From Segatella copri (GTDB taxonomy: Bacteria; Bacteroidota; Bacteroidia; Bacteroidales; Bacteroidaceae), in assembly GCF_009494395.1 (NCBI RefSeq), contig NZ_VZCB01000079.1:124001-188000 (forward strand): a stretch of DNA of 64,000 bases, in the 5' to 3' direction. Positions 17,675 to 25,397 of this stretch are shown here, one piece after another (positions within the stretch are counted from its first letter, which is position 1; every line of letters begins with the position of its first letter). The notes under the pieces were generated by a model. That model was not told the DNA's origin. It ran no database searches and worked only from the letters and a program-made list of their open reading frames with translations. A program made the translations under genes and the position numbers.

Positions 17675-18928
17675 TTATCTATTTTTATTCTGCTTAAATT
17701 CACGTATCGCCTGATTTACATCATACTTTTGTCCATTTTTGAAAGCGATGATGAAAGCCTCAGGGAATTTTTCCTGCAAACTCTTACGCAAACGATATAT
17801 CTCATTATAATTTGAAGAGGCCCCCATGGTATACTTCACCAGATTACCTTCCCTGAATGATTCATAATCAGTCTCGCCCTTGAAATGGGCATCTCCCTTG
17901 CGCAGGATTCGGTCACTCACGAAGATTTGAAGCTTGAAAACAGGAGCATCCTTTGGCTCTGGCTTTTTCCGAGCTACTACTCTTTTCTGAACTTCAGCCT
18001 TTTTCTGAGGTTCAGTTCTCTTTAGAGCTTCTGTTTTTTTCAGAACTTCTACCTTCTTCTGAGCTTCATTTTTTCTCTGAGGTTCAACTTGATGTTGAGA
18101 TTCTTGCTCCTTCAATTCCTCTACATCACCAGATTGTAATGGGCGATAAGGTACAGTGACCCTCTTATCATATTTATTTCGATATTGAGCAAAACCATCA
18201 TAAATAGATTTCGCTATCTCATTAACACGATCAGAATTATTGAGAATTCTTTCCTCATCAGGCGTTGTGATGAATCCCAACTCAATCAAGCAACTTGGCA
18301 TAGATGTTTCACGCAACACCAGGAAACCTGCCTGATGCACCCCCTTGTCAGGACGATTGGCATTATCGCAAACCTTACGCTGAATCATTCTTGCCAACTC
18401 TACACTGCGCTCCATATTCTTGCCCTGAATGAATTCGAAGATGATATAACTCTCCGAAGATTTCGGGTCGAATCCCTGATAAGTCTGCTTATAGTCCTTC
18501 TCCATCGAAATTACAGAGTTCTCCCGCATAGCCACATCAAGATTATCCTTGGCACGGTGCATACCGAGCGTATAGGTTTCAAATCCACGTGCTATCTTAC
18601 CTGCAGGCAAAGCATTGGTATGCACAGAGATGAAAAGGTCTGCATTGGCACGATTAGCTATATTGGCACGTTCTATCAAAGAGACAAACTTATCTGTTTT
18701 ACGTGTATAAATCACTCTTACCTCTGGCATATACTTCTCTACATATCTGCCGAATTGTAACGCCACAGACAGATTGATATTCTTTTCCATGGAAATAGCT
18801 CCACGCGCACCCGCATCATGACCACCATGTCCTGCATCTATCACAAGTGTAAAGTTTCTATTGGCAGCAAACGAAGTCATTGTCAACATCCACAATACCA
18901 CCCATATCAGTGTTATTTTTTTATACAT
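17675..18928 (-). CDS. N-acetylmuramoyl-L-alanine amidase (Amidase_3) with repeat linker and SPOR-like tail
   Basis: Periplasmic zinc amidase of 417 residues that cuts the amide bond between MurNAc and the stem peptide, used in cell separation. Signal peptide to about residue 22. Zinc ligands are seen in VIDAGHGGHDAG (His34) and ADLFISVHTNA. The later catalytic Glu is in CLIELGFIT. The catalytic domain ends near residue 250. Then comes a Lys/Glu-rich linker (about 270-325) made of imperfect 6-residue units, matching an 18-base DNA repeat, and a C-terminal region (about 328-410) resembling a SPOR peptidoglycan-binding fold (FKLQIFVS ... KYTMGASSNYNEIYRLRKSL). It lies 54 bases after folB and two before the MCE gene. 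Confidence 0.93.
   Translation of the reverse strand: MYKKITLIWVVLWMLTMTSFAANRNFTLVIDAGHGGHDAGARGAISMEKNINLSVALQFGRYVEKYMPEVRVIYTRKTDKFVSLIERANIANRANADLFISVHTNALPAGKIARGFETYTLGMHRAKDNLDVAMRENSVISMEKDYKQTYQGFDPKSSESYIIFEFIQGKNMERSVELARMIQRKVCDNANRPDKGVHQAGFLVLRETSMPSCLIELGFITTPDEERILNNSDRVNEIAKSIYDGFAQYRNKYDKRVTVPYRPLQSGDVEELKEQESQHQVEPQRKNEAQKKVEVLKKTEALKRTEPQKKAEVQKRVVARKKPEPKDAPVFKLQIFVSDRILRKGDAHFKGETDYESFREGNLVKYTMGASSNYNEIYRLRKSLQEKFPEAFIIAFKNGQKYDVNQAIREFKQNKNR
17985..18092 (-). repeat. 18-bp coding minisatellite in the amidase linker
   Basis: Six imperfect 18-base units in tandem (starting 17985, 18003, 18021, 18039, 18057, 18075), each near TTCTGAGCTTCAGTTTTT on the plus strand. They encode K/R-K/R-x-E-x-x hexapeptides. 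Because the unit is a multiple of three, copy changes alter linker length without a frameshift. Confidence 0.75.
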
Positions 18929-18982
18929 ACTTTCTGATGACTTTGCAAAATTACTACTTTATTATCAGAAAACCTAAACTAA

Positions 18983-19360
18983 CTAGTAAGTTTTATCATT
19001 TGTTAATACAACTTCAACTCCTGCACCGTCACAATCAGCTCCAAAAGGAGGATTCTCTTTAGTAATAGCCAGTTGCATTTGACGAATAGCGGAAAATTCA
19101 GAAAAGAGTCTTTTACCGATTCTTCCCGCTACATGTTCCAGCAGCTTACTTGGTATAGCCATCTCCTCTTTGATGATTTCATACAATTCTGCATAATTAA
19201 TGGTAGCAGACAGTTCATCCGTTTCCATGGCATCAGTGAAATCATAATCTACGACTAGATTCACCACATAGTTGTTGCCGACAGTTCTCTCCTGCGGCAA
19301 CACGCCATGATAAGCATGAAAACGAGCATTCTTCAAATAAATCCTACTACTAACAGACAT
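18983..19360 (-). CDS. folB: Dihydroneopterin aldolase
   Basis: A cytosolic folate-pathway enzyme of 125 residues that converts dihydroneopterin to 6-hydroxymethyl-dihydropterin and glycolaldehyde. Family landmarks are FHAYHGVLPQERTVGNNYVV near the N-terminus (Tyr and the following Glu of the active site), SATINYAELYEIIKEEM, LLEHVAGRI, and the late lysine in LAITKENPPFG. Length is standard. It is the first gene of a likely folB-amidase-MCE group on the minus strand. folK (40.3 kb) and folE (57.3 kb) lie elsewhere in the window, so the pathway is not clustered. Confidence 0.95.
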   Translation of the reverse strand: MSVSSRIYLKNARFHAYHGVLPQERTVGNNYVVNLVVDYDFTDAMETDELSATINYAELYEIIKEEMAIPSKLLEHVAGRIGKRLFSEFSAIRQMQLAITKENPPFGADCDGAGVEVVLTNDKTY

Positions 19361-19409
19361 AGTTTAATTTCATAAATAGTTTAGTCTTCTGATTCAATAG
19401 ACCTCAGTA

Positions 19410-20078
19410 TTAAGCCTCTTCCTCCATGTCGTCGTCACCCCTATCAAAGGCGCTCCCATCATTGAGATATCTCTTGAGGGCTTTCTCTACACCTTTCTTC
19501 CAGGTATTGATACTATCCGAGGTAAGCTGAAGCTGATTCACAAGCTTGATTACATGCTCAATAGGCATTCGATAACGCAATACACCAGAAATCAACTTTG
19601 CATAATTCCAGTATTCAGGGTTGAACTTCTCACTAAGACCTTCAATAATCATCTTATAACCACGCTTGTTGACAAACTGGAAGTCATAACGCTTCACACC
19701 ATCCTCAAGAACGGTTTTCACGATTTTACCCTTAGTAACAGACTTAGGGAGCATGATTCCTTCATCCTCATCCTGCAAGCCGGTGAAGATTTCATAAGGA
19801 TGTCCATTGAGCAATCCAACAAGAGCCACCCACTTTTCCTTATTATTCTGATATCTTACGACATCACATTCCAATTCTCTTGGACGCACTTCTACAACCT
19901 CTTCAGGTACATAAGGAATTTGAGTTTCCTCAGAAACTACTTTCAACAGCTGATCATGCATCTTACTCCATTCAGCCGGACGCACTTCATATTGTTTATG
20001 AAGAGCAGCTAAATTGTTTTTCAACTCATCTAGCAAGACCTTTGTAGCCTCTTCAAAATTTGTATTTTCTTTATTCAT
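19410..20078 (-). CDS. Stand-alone protein resembling the C-terminal domain of B12-dependent ribonucleotide reductase
   Basis: A 222-residue soluble protein without signal peptide. The central and C-terminal part (about 70-210) matches my recollection of the accessory C-terminal region of Bacteroidetes adenosylcobalamin-dependent ribonucleoside-diphosphate reductases: VVRYQNNKEKWVALVGLLNG, PYEIFTGLQDEDEGIMLPKS, YDFQFVNKRGYKMIIEGL, FNPEYWNYAKLISGVLRYRM, SINTWKKGVEKALKRYL. The catalytic barrel and the terminal Cys-rich zinc tail of those enzymes are both absent, and the protein ends in an acidic tail (DRGDDDMEEEA). It has its own promoter (20105). Function is unknown; an RNR regulator or assembly role is only a guess. 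The assignment is from memory, not a search. Confidence 0.6.
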   Translation of the reverse strand: MNKENTNFEEATKVLLDELKNNLAALHKQYEVRPAEWSKMHDQLLKVVSEETQIPYVPEEVVEVRPRELECDVVRYQNNKEKWVALVGLLNGHPYEIFTGLQDEDEGIMLPKSVTKGKIVKTVLEDGVKRYDFQFVNKRGYKMIIEGLSEKFNPEYWNYAKLISGVLRYRMPIEHVIKLVNQLQLTSDSINTWKKGVEKALKRYLNDGSAFDRGDDDMEEEA

Positions 20079-20104
20079 TCTATCAAACGTTTAATATTAT
20101 GGTG

Positions 20105-20112
20105 CAAAATTA
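20105..20112 (-). promoter_or_regulatory. -7 box for the RNR-domain-like gene
   Basis: TAATTTTG on the minus strand (plus CAAAATTA), 27 bases above the ATG at 20078. Confidence 0.5.
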
Positions 20113-20197
20113 AGATTTTATTTCTAAAATATGAAACGTTTTACCATATATTTCACTAAAAATATAAAAGATATGTACCATTTAGGAAAACTTTCAC

Positions 20198-20205
20198 TAA
20201 CTTTG
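20198..20205 (+). promoter_or_regulatory. -7 box for the nitroreductase gene
   Basis: TAACTTTG followed by CA, about 73 bases before the ATG at 20279; a full match to the Bacteroidetes consensus. Confidence 0.65.
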
Positions 20206-20278
20206 CATCAAAATAGGGCTCTAAAACAACACGGAGCTACTATATATAATAAGGTATAATAACATAAATAGGAAAGTT

Positions 20279-21016
20279 ATGACATCAATCAAGAACAGAA
20301 CAAGCATTAGAAAATATTCAACGAAGGAAGTTTCTGACGAACTTCTGAATCAATTGCTGGAAGATGCAATGCGTACCCCAACCATGGGTAATCTTCAGCT
20401 TTACAGCGTTGTCATTACCCGTAGCGAGGAAGGCAAGAAGGCATTGGCTCCAGCTCATTTCAACCAGCCGATGGTGACAGGTGCTCCCGTTGTACTCACC
20501 ATCTGTGCCGATTATCGTCGCACCACCCTATGGGCAGAGAACCGCAAGGGAACTCCTGGCTACGATAACATTCTCTCCTTCATGAATGCAGCCACAGATG
20601 CTCTCCTCTTCACCCAGACATTTACCAATCTGGCAGAAGAGGCTGGATTGGGTACTTGCTTTCTAGGTACAACGGTCTATATGCCAAAGATGATTATTGA
20701 TACCTTGAAGCTTCCTAAGCTCGTAATGCCTGTAGCTACATTAACCATCGGTTGGCCAGATGAACACCCTGTCCAAACCGACCGTCTGCCATTACGCAGC
20801 ATCGTTCACAATGAGACCTTTGAAGATTACACTCCAGAAAAAATAGATAATTTCTATTCAGAAAAGGAATCTCTGGAAGAGAACAAGGAATTTGTCCGCA
20901 TCAACAATGTGGAGACTCTCGCCCAAGTTTTCACAGACATCCGCTATACCAAGAAAGACTGTGAAGCGATGAGTGAAGGCTTCCTGGATGCCCTCAAACA
21001 GCAAGGATTTATTTAA
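20279..21016 (+). CDS. Nitroreductase-family NAD(P)H flavin oxidoreductase
   Basis: A 245-residue FMN-dependent oxidoreductase. N-terminal FMN phosphate-binding pattern IKNRTSIRKYSTKEVSDELL, then DAMRTPTMGNLQLYSVVI, a central dimer helix region, EEAGLGTCFLGTTVYMPKMI, and VATLTIGWPDEHPVQTDRLPL. These are typical of NfsA/NADPH-dependent oxidoreductases. A C-terminal extension of about 50 residues (ending CEAMSEGFLDALKQQGFI) is seen in Bacteroidetes members as I recall. The natural substrate is unknown; such enzymes reduce quinones, flavins and nitro compounds. It is transcribed alone and ended by the hairpin at 21048. Confidence 0.92.
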   Translation: MTSIKNRTSIRKYSTKEVSDELLNQLLEDAMRTPTMGNLQLYSVVITRSEEGKKALAPAHFNQPMVTGAPVVLTICADYRRTTLWAENRKGTPGYDNILSFMNAATDALLFTQTFTNLAEEAGLGTCFLGTTVYMPKMIIDTLKLPKLVMPVATLTIGWPDEHPVQTDRLPLRSIVHNETFEDYTPEKIDNFYSEKESLEENKEFVRINNVETLAQVFTDIRYTKKDCEAMSEGFLDALKQQGFI

Positions 21017-21047
21017 AGGTAAAAAGAACCGCAAAGGATTATATCGC

Positions 21048-21087
21048 AAAAAGCGCAACAGCAAAACAAAATGCTGATGCGCTTTTT
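21048..21087. terminator. Terminator between nitroreductase and exuT-like gene
   Basis: A 10-bp stem AAAAAGCGCA (21048-21057) with TGCGCTTTTT (21078-21087), and an inner AGCA/TGCT stem. A T-run follows on the plus strand and an A-run precedes it, so it can serve both converging genes. Confidence 0.85.
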
Positions 21088-21159
21088 CTTTATCATCAAA
21101 TAATTGAATAACAGAAATATTAATTATTCATTATCAATTATTCATTATTAATTAATCAT

Positions 21160-22629
21160 TTACTCTACCACAATTGGCTTGTACTTAGGAACCAGTACCT
21201 TCATGATGCACCAACCAACGAGGTAAGCAACACTACAGATGCAGAATACAATCATGTAAGCACCAGGCTTGCCATCGAAGCCCATGAAGCTGAAGGCAGA
21301 ACCCTGACCCTCTGCGTAGGTGAAGAGCATACCAGAACCCTTGTTGATAAGGAAAGAACCGATACCACCAGCCATTGCACCAATACCAGTGATTGTAGCA
21401 ACAGTTGACTTAGGGAACATATCACCGATGGTAGAATAGAGGTTAGCTGACCAAGCCTGATGACCTGCACCGAGCAAACCAATGATAATAGCTGGCCACC
21501 ATGCACTGTACTCACCCATAGGCTGAGCAATCAGACCAAGCAATGGGAAGCAAGCGAAGATCAACATCGCACGCATTCTACCGATATATGGATTCATACC
21601 CTTCTTGTCTACAAAGTAGGTTGGCAAGTAACCACCACCGATACTCAATACGGTTACAATCGCATAGAGAGTGAAGATGAGGGCAATACCCATACCAGAG
21701 TCAGAAGAGTAACCATACTGATCTGAGAAGTAAGCTGGAGCCCAGAAGAGGAAGAACCACCATACACCATCAGTCATCAACTTACCAACGATGAATGACC
21801 ATGTCTGACGATAGCTGAAACACTTGAGGAAGCCGATGGTCTTCTCCTCTTCAGTAGTCTCAGCAGCCTCAGCATTCTCAGTCTCAACCTTATCGAGATC
21901 TTCATCCTGTTCAATGTAAGTAAGCTCTGCCTTGTTCACATGCTTACTCTTTGATGGCTTCTCATAAAGCCACATCCAGAGGCCCATCCATACATAACCG
22001 AGCACACCGATGATGATGAAGGCCCACTCCCAGCCCATGCTGCGAGCCAACAATGGAATAGTAGCTGGAGCTGCCAAGGCACCAACAGATGCACCACTAT
22101 TGAAGATGGCAGTAGAGAACGCACGGTCCTTCTTTGGGAAGTACTCTGCCGTTACCTTGATAGCAGCAGGGAAGTTTCCAGCCTCACCCACAGCAAGGAT
22201 TAAACGGCAAGAGAGGAACAACCATACGCTGATGGTGGCGATAGCAACAGCTGCATCGCTACCAGCCTGTACCATGCGGAGTGCCTCGATAGAATCGTAA
22301 CCCTCTACCTGCATAGCTACCCAACCGCAACCTGCATGCATCACGGCACCGGTTGACCATACAAAAATAGCGATAAGATAACCTTTCTTGGTACCCATCC
22401 AATCCACGAACTTACCTGCAAAGAGGTTAGCGATGGCATAGAAGATAGAGAAAAGACCAGTAATCGTACCGTAGTCGTCATCAGTCCAGTGGAATTCTGG
22501 AGCGATGAAGTCTTTCCATGTTAATGACAGAACCTGACGGTCCATGTAATTGACTGTGGTAGCAATGAAAAGCAACGCACAGATAACCCAACGGAAGTTG
22601 GACATTTTACTCGTTGAAATAGGACTCAT
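21160..22629 (-). CDS. Hexuronate/uronate MFS transporter (ExuT/ACS type)
   Basis: A 489-residue inner membrane proton symporter with 12 predicted helices, of the anion:cation symporter branch. The N-terminus FRWVICALLFIATTVNYMDRQVLSL and the YGTITGLFSIFYAIANLFAGKFVDWMGTKKGY loop are typical of hexuronate transporters. GEAGNFPAAIKVTAEYFPKKDRA is the ACS signature region. An acidic cytoplasmic insert (EQDEDLDKVETENAEAAETTEEE) lies between helices 6 and 7. It is the last gene of the EIIC-kduI-exuT operon, about 110 bases after kduI with a hairpin between. Substrate is likely galacturonate, glucuronate or a keto-deoxyuronate (from context). Confidence 0.9.
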   Translation of the reverse strand: MSPISTSKMSNFRWVICALLFIATTVNYMDRQVLSLTWKDFIAPEFHWTDDDYGTITGLFSIFYAIANLFAGKFVDWMGTKKGYLIAIFVWSTGAVMHAGCGWVAMQVEGYDSIEALRMVQAGSDAAVAIATISVWLFLSCRLILAVGEAGNFPAAIKVTAEYFPKKDRAFSTAIFNSGASVGALAAPATIPLLARSMGWEWAFIIIGVLGYVWMGLWMWLYEKPSKSKHVNKAELTYIEQDEDLDKVETENAEAAETTEEEKTIGFLKCFSYRQTWSFIVGKLMTDGVWWFFLFWAPAYFSDQYGYSSDSGMGIALIFTLYAIVTVLSIGGGYLPTYFVDKKGMNPYIGRMRAMLIFACFPLLGLIAQPMGEYSAWWPAIIIGLLGAGHQAWSANLYSTIGDMFPKSTVATITGIGAMAGGIGSFLINKGSGMLFTYAEGQGSAFSFMGFDGKPGAYMIVFCICSVAYLVGWCIMKVLVPKYKPIVVE

Positions 22630-22692
22630 TTGTCTAAGTTTTTAAGCGTTATTTTTATATTTATTATTTATTCCAGTTATTAGACGGCAAAG

Positions 22693-22716
22693 CCTGGCTT
22701 GTATCTTCAAGCCAGG
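22693..22716 (-). terminator. Hairpin between kduI and exuT
   Basis: A 9-bp perfect stem CCTGGCTTG (22693-22701) with CAAGCCAGG (22708-22716), 6-base loop. There is no clear T-run on the minus strand. It may attenuate transcription into exuT or protect the kduI mRNA end rather than fully terminate. Confidence 0.55.
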
Positions 22717-22739
22717 TTATGCCAATATTTCTCACTCTA

Positions 22740-23705
22740 TTATTCCAATGTAGGAATCTTCACTACCTGCATATCGTTATAGATAAGGTTTTCACCAGCC
22801 ATACCCCAGATAAAGGTATAGTTGCTGGTACCTGCTGCACAGTGGATAGACCACTCAGGAGCAATAACTGCCTGCTCGTTGTTCAACCAGATTGGACGTG
22901 TCTCCTGTGGTTCACCCATTACGTGGAGAATCTTCTGACCCTCAGGTACATTATAATAAAGGTATGTCTCCATACGACGGAGATGAGTATGAGCAGGCAT
23001 GGTATTCCATACAGAACCCTCCTTCAACTCTGTTACACCCATCTGCAACTGACAAGTACGAACGCCAGCCACACCATCGATAATCAACTGATGGATAACA
23101 CGGTCATTGCTCTCCTTCAAGCTACCAGCCTTGATGTTGTTGGCATCCTTCAGAGTCACCTTCTTGTTTGGGAATGTCTGATGAGCGCAAGCACTGTTCA
23201 TATAGAACTTAGCTGGCTTAGCTGCATCCTTGCTACTTACCTCGATGTTCTTGGCACCACGACCTACATAGAGAGCCTCCTGGAAACCAAGAGTATATTT
23301 CTTGCCATCTACGGTAACAGTACCCTCACCACCGATGTTGATGATACCTAGTTCACGGTTGTCGAGCAGATTCTTCTGATCGTTTGGCTTATCTGTATAA
23401 AGAGGAGCGATAGAAGTCAGCTTCAGAGGAGCTGTTGTTGGCTCTGCACCACCAATGAGGAAACGGTCGAACATAGTGTATGTCCAGTTTACCTCACCTG
23501 GAGCGAACACCTTCTCGATAGCGAACTCGCTGCGAAGGCGGTCTGTTGTGTAATGCTTGGCATCCATTGGGTTGCTAGCATAACGAACGTTATAATTGGT
23601 GTAGGCATTTTCTGCCTTTACCTCGTATCCACACTTACCACACTGGCCAAAAGCCTGACTTGCTGTTAATACCATTGCTGCTAATATTAATGTTAATTTC
23701 TTCAT
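22740..23705 (-). CDS. kduI: 5-keto-4-deoxyuronate isomerase (KduI) with an N-terminal signal peptide
   Basis: KduI isomerises 5-keto-4-deoxyuronate to 2,5-diketo-3-deoxygluconate in pectin and GAG breakdown. The body (from about residue 36) is a full cupin Kdu[65 protein letters not shown]. Metal ligands are in [16 protein letters not shown] and [17 protein letters not shown]. Length is 321 against about 280 for the usual cytosolic enzyme. The extra 35 residues are a signal peptide ([21 protein letters not shown]) and a CGKCG motif right after the likely cleavage site. The product therefore appears to work in the periplasm, which is unusual. It sits between the EIIC permease gene and the exuT-like gene. 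Confidence 0.94.
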   Translation of the reverse strand: MKKLTLILAAMVLTASQAFGQCGKCGYEVKAENAYTNYNVRYASNPMDAKHYTTDRLRSEFAIEKVFAPGEVNWTYTMFDRFLIGGAEPTTAPLKLTSIAPLYTDKPNDQKNLLDNRELGIINIGGEGTVTVDGKKYTLGFQEALYVGRGAKNIEVSSKDAAKPAKFYMNSACAHQTFPNKKVTLKDANNIKAGSLKESNDRVIHQLIIDGVAGVRTCQLQMGVTELKEGSVWNTMPAHTHLRRMETYLYYNVPEGQKILHVMGEPQETRPIWLNNEQAVIAPEWSIHCAAGTSNYTFIWGMAGENLIYNDMQVVKIPTLE

Positions 23706-23753
23706 TACTATTTTGTTTTTACTTTTTTACCTTTAAGATTTAAAAATTGGGGA

Positions 23754-23772
23754 CCAGCGATGGAATCGCTGG
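23754..23772 (-). terminator. Hairpin between EIIC and kduI genes
   Basis: An 8-bp perfect stem CCAGCGAT (23754-23761) with ATCGCTGG (23765-23772) and a 3-base loop. On the minus strand it is followed after a few bases by a short T stretch, so it is a weak terminator or processing site inside the operon. Confidence 0.5.
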
Positions 23773-23801
23773 GAACGGGGGCAGGAGGGGAAAGGCTCTT
23801 T

Positions 23802-25166
23802 TTACCCTTTTACCTTTCTCTCTTCCTTCACGATGCGCTGACGGTTGAGAACCAACAAGGCGATAGTGATGATGGTGAGCACACCCATACCGATGTATGA
23901 AAGCTTCACGCCACGATAGATGACCCATCCAAAGAGAGAAGATGCGAAATCGAGTGCACCGCCCGAAAATCCGTCAGGAATATGAGCGGCATTATCACCA
24001 GTAGCTGCATAAACCTGATTGGCAGCCATTGTAAAGTCTGGAGCCATATCGGTTACAAAGTAGAGACCGATGATGAGAGCTACCAAACCTATGATAAGGG
24101 TTTTCACTACATTTCCCTTGGTGAATGGCAATATCATTGGAAAGAGGTAGAACATACCAGCCAATGATGCCAATGGCAAGAACTGGTTACCAGGCAAGAA
24201 GACTGCTATAGCCAAAATGACAGGAATCAGGATGACTGATACTACCAGAGTAGTAGGATGACCAATCACCAAGGCAGGACTCATACCGATATGAACCTTC
24301 TTACCGTTGAACTTGGTCTTTACCAACTCCTGTGTCTTCTCTGAGATTGGCTTCAAACCATCAATAAACAAAGAGGTGATACGAGGAATCAGCTCCATCA
24401 CTGCTCCCATGGTTACACCGAGAAAGAGAATTTTCTTGATATCGAGCTGTGCAGCCCAACCAATCAAAGCACCTACGATGACACCGAGAACCAATGGTTC
24501 GCCGAGCACGCCAAACTTCTTCTTCAATCCCTCTGCATCAACATCGAGCTTAGAGAAACCAGGAATCATATCCAGGAGTTTGTTGAAGATGATAGCGAAT
24601 GGCATGAAACTCTGGCAGAATGGCTGCGGAATAGAGATACCATCCAAATCGTAATACTTCTGGAACTTTTCTGCAGTGAGGTCTGCACATACCAATGTTA
24701 TCATATAGCAGACGATGGCAGCAAAGTATCCCCAAAGCAAACTTTCACCCATTACGAAGTAAGCCACGGCACCGATAAATGCAAAGTGCCAGTAGTTCCA
24801 AAGATCGATGTTCACCGTACGGGTGGTCTTGGTTATCAACATCAGAAAGTTGACACCCAAGCAGATTGGGATAATCAGAGCACCCACTGCTGTATTATAA
24901 GCTACGGCAGCAGCGGCAGGCCATCCCATATCAAACACGTTCAACTGTAGGTGATAGATGTCGGAGATAGCCTTCAACGGGTCATTGAAGTTAGTAGTCA
25001 ACAAAGCAGTGACCACCCCCAAACCCACGAAACCCACACCTACGAAGAGTCCCGATTTCAACGCTTTTCCGAATTTCATGCCAATACATAGTCCAATGAC
25101 CGTGAAGATGATAGGCATCATCACGCTCGCACCTAGACTGATGATATAGCTAAATACCTGTTCCAT
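23802..25166 (-). CDS. PTS EIIC-GAT family membrane permease, no PTS partners nearby
   Basis: A 454-residue membrane protein with 10 or more helices, of the galactitol-type EIIC family (SgcC/GatC-like). Landmarks are FGKALKSGLFVGVGFVGLGV, NVFDMGWPAAAAVAYNTAVG, VNIDLWNYWHFAFIGA, and HIGMSPALVIGHPTTLVVSVILIP. In a PTS the EIIC carries the sugar while EIIA and EIIB phosphorylate it. No EIIA, EIIB, HPr or EI gene lies in this window, and most Bacteroidetes lack a complete PTS. It is first in the operon with kduI and the exuT-like gene, so it may act as a PTS-independent carrier of a uronate or polyol. The substrate is unproven. Confidence 0.88.
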   Translation of the reverse strand: MEQVFSYIISLGASVMMPIIFTVIGLCIGMKFGKALKSGLFVGVGFVGLGVVTALLTTNFNDPLKAISDIYHLQLNVFDMGWPAAAAVAYNTAVGALIIPICLGVNFLMLITKTTRTVNIDLWNYWHFAFIGAVAYFVMGESLLWGYFAAIVCYMITLVCADLTAEKFQKYYDLDGISIPQPFCQSFMPFAIIFNKLLDMIPGFSKLDVDAEGLKKKFGVLGEPLVLGVIVGALIGWAAQLDIKKILFLGVTMGAVMELIPRITSLFIDGLKPISEKTQELVKTKFNGKKVHIGMSPALVIGHPTTLVVSVILIPVILAIAVFLPGNQFLPLASLAGMFYLFPMILPFTKGNVVKTLIIGLVALIIGLYFVTDMAPDFTMAANQVYAATGDNAAHIPDGFSGGALDFASSLFGWVIYRGVKLSYIGMGVLTIITIALLVLNRQRIVKEERKVKG

Positions 25167-25248
25167 TATTACTTTTTGAATTTGTTAAATAGTTAAGAAA
25201 ACACACCAAAAGTGCACCTCCACCTGTTTTTAGATGATTTGTTGGTTG

Positions 25249-25256
25249 CAAAGATA
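25249..25256 (-). promoter_or_regulatory. -7 box for the EIIC-kduI-exuT operon
   Basis: TATCTTTG on the minus strand (plus CAAAGATA), leaving a leader of about 75 bases before the ATG at 25166. It is the only good promoter seen for the three genes. Confidence 0.6.
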
Positions 25257-25307
25257 CACTTTTTTCTTCATATTCAATACGTTTTGATGGAAAATATTAC
25301 TTAAAAA

Positions 25308-25338
25308 AAATCCCATCCGAGCTTTTCGGATGGGATTT
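25308..25338 (-). terminator. Intrinsic terminator of the murF-alr operon
   Basis: A perfect 13-bp stem (25308-25320 with 25326-25338), loop GCTTT, followed on the minus strand by eight T in a row. It is a textbook terminator for the murF-alr gene, which stops at 25398. Confidence 0.93.
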
Positions 25339-25397
25339 ATCGATTTTTATCCGTTTTTGCACGATTTATTGACGAATTGAACGTCGTTCTTCACTTC

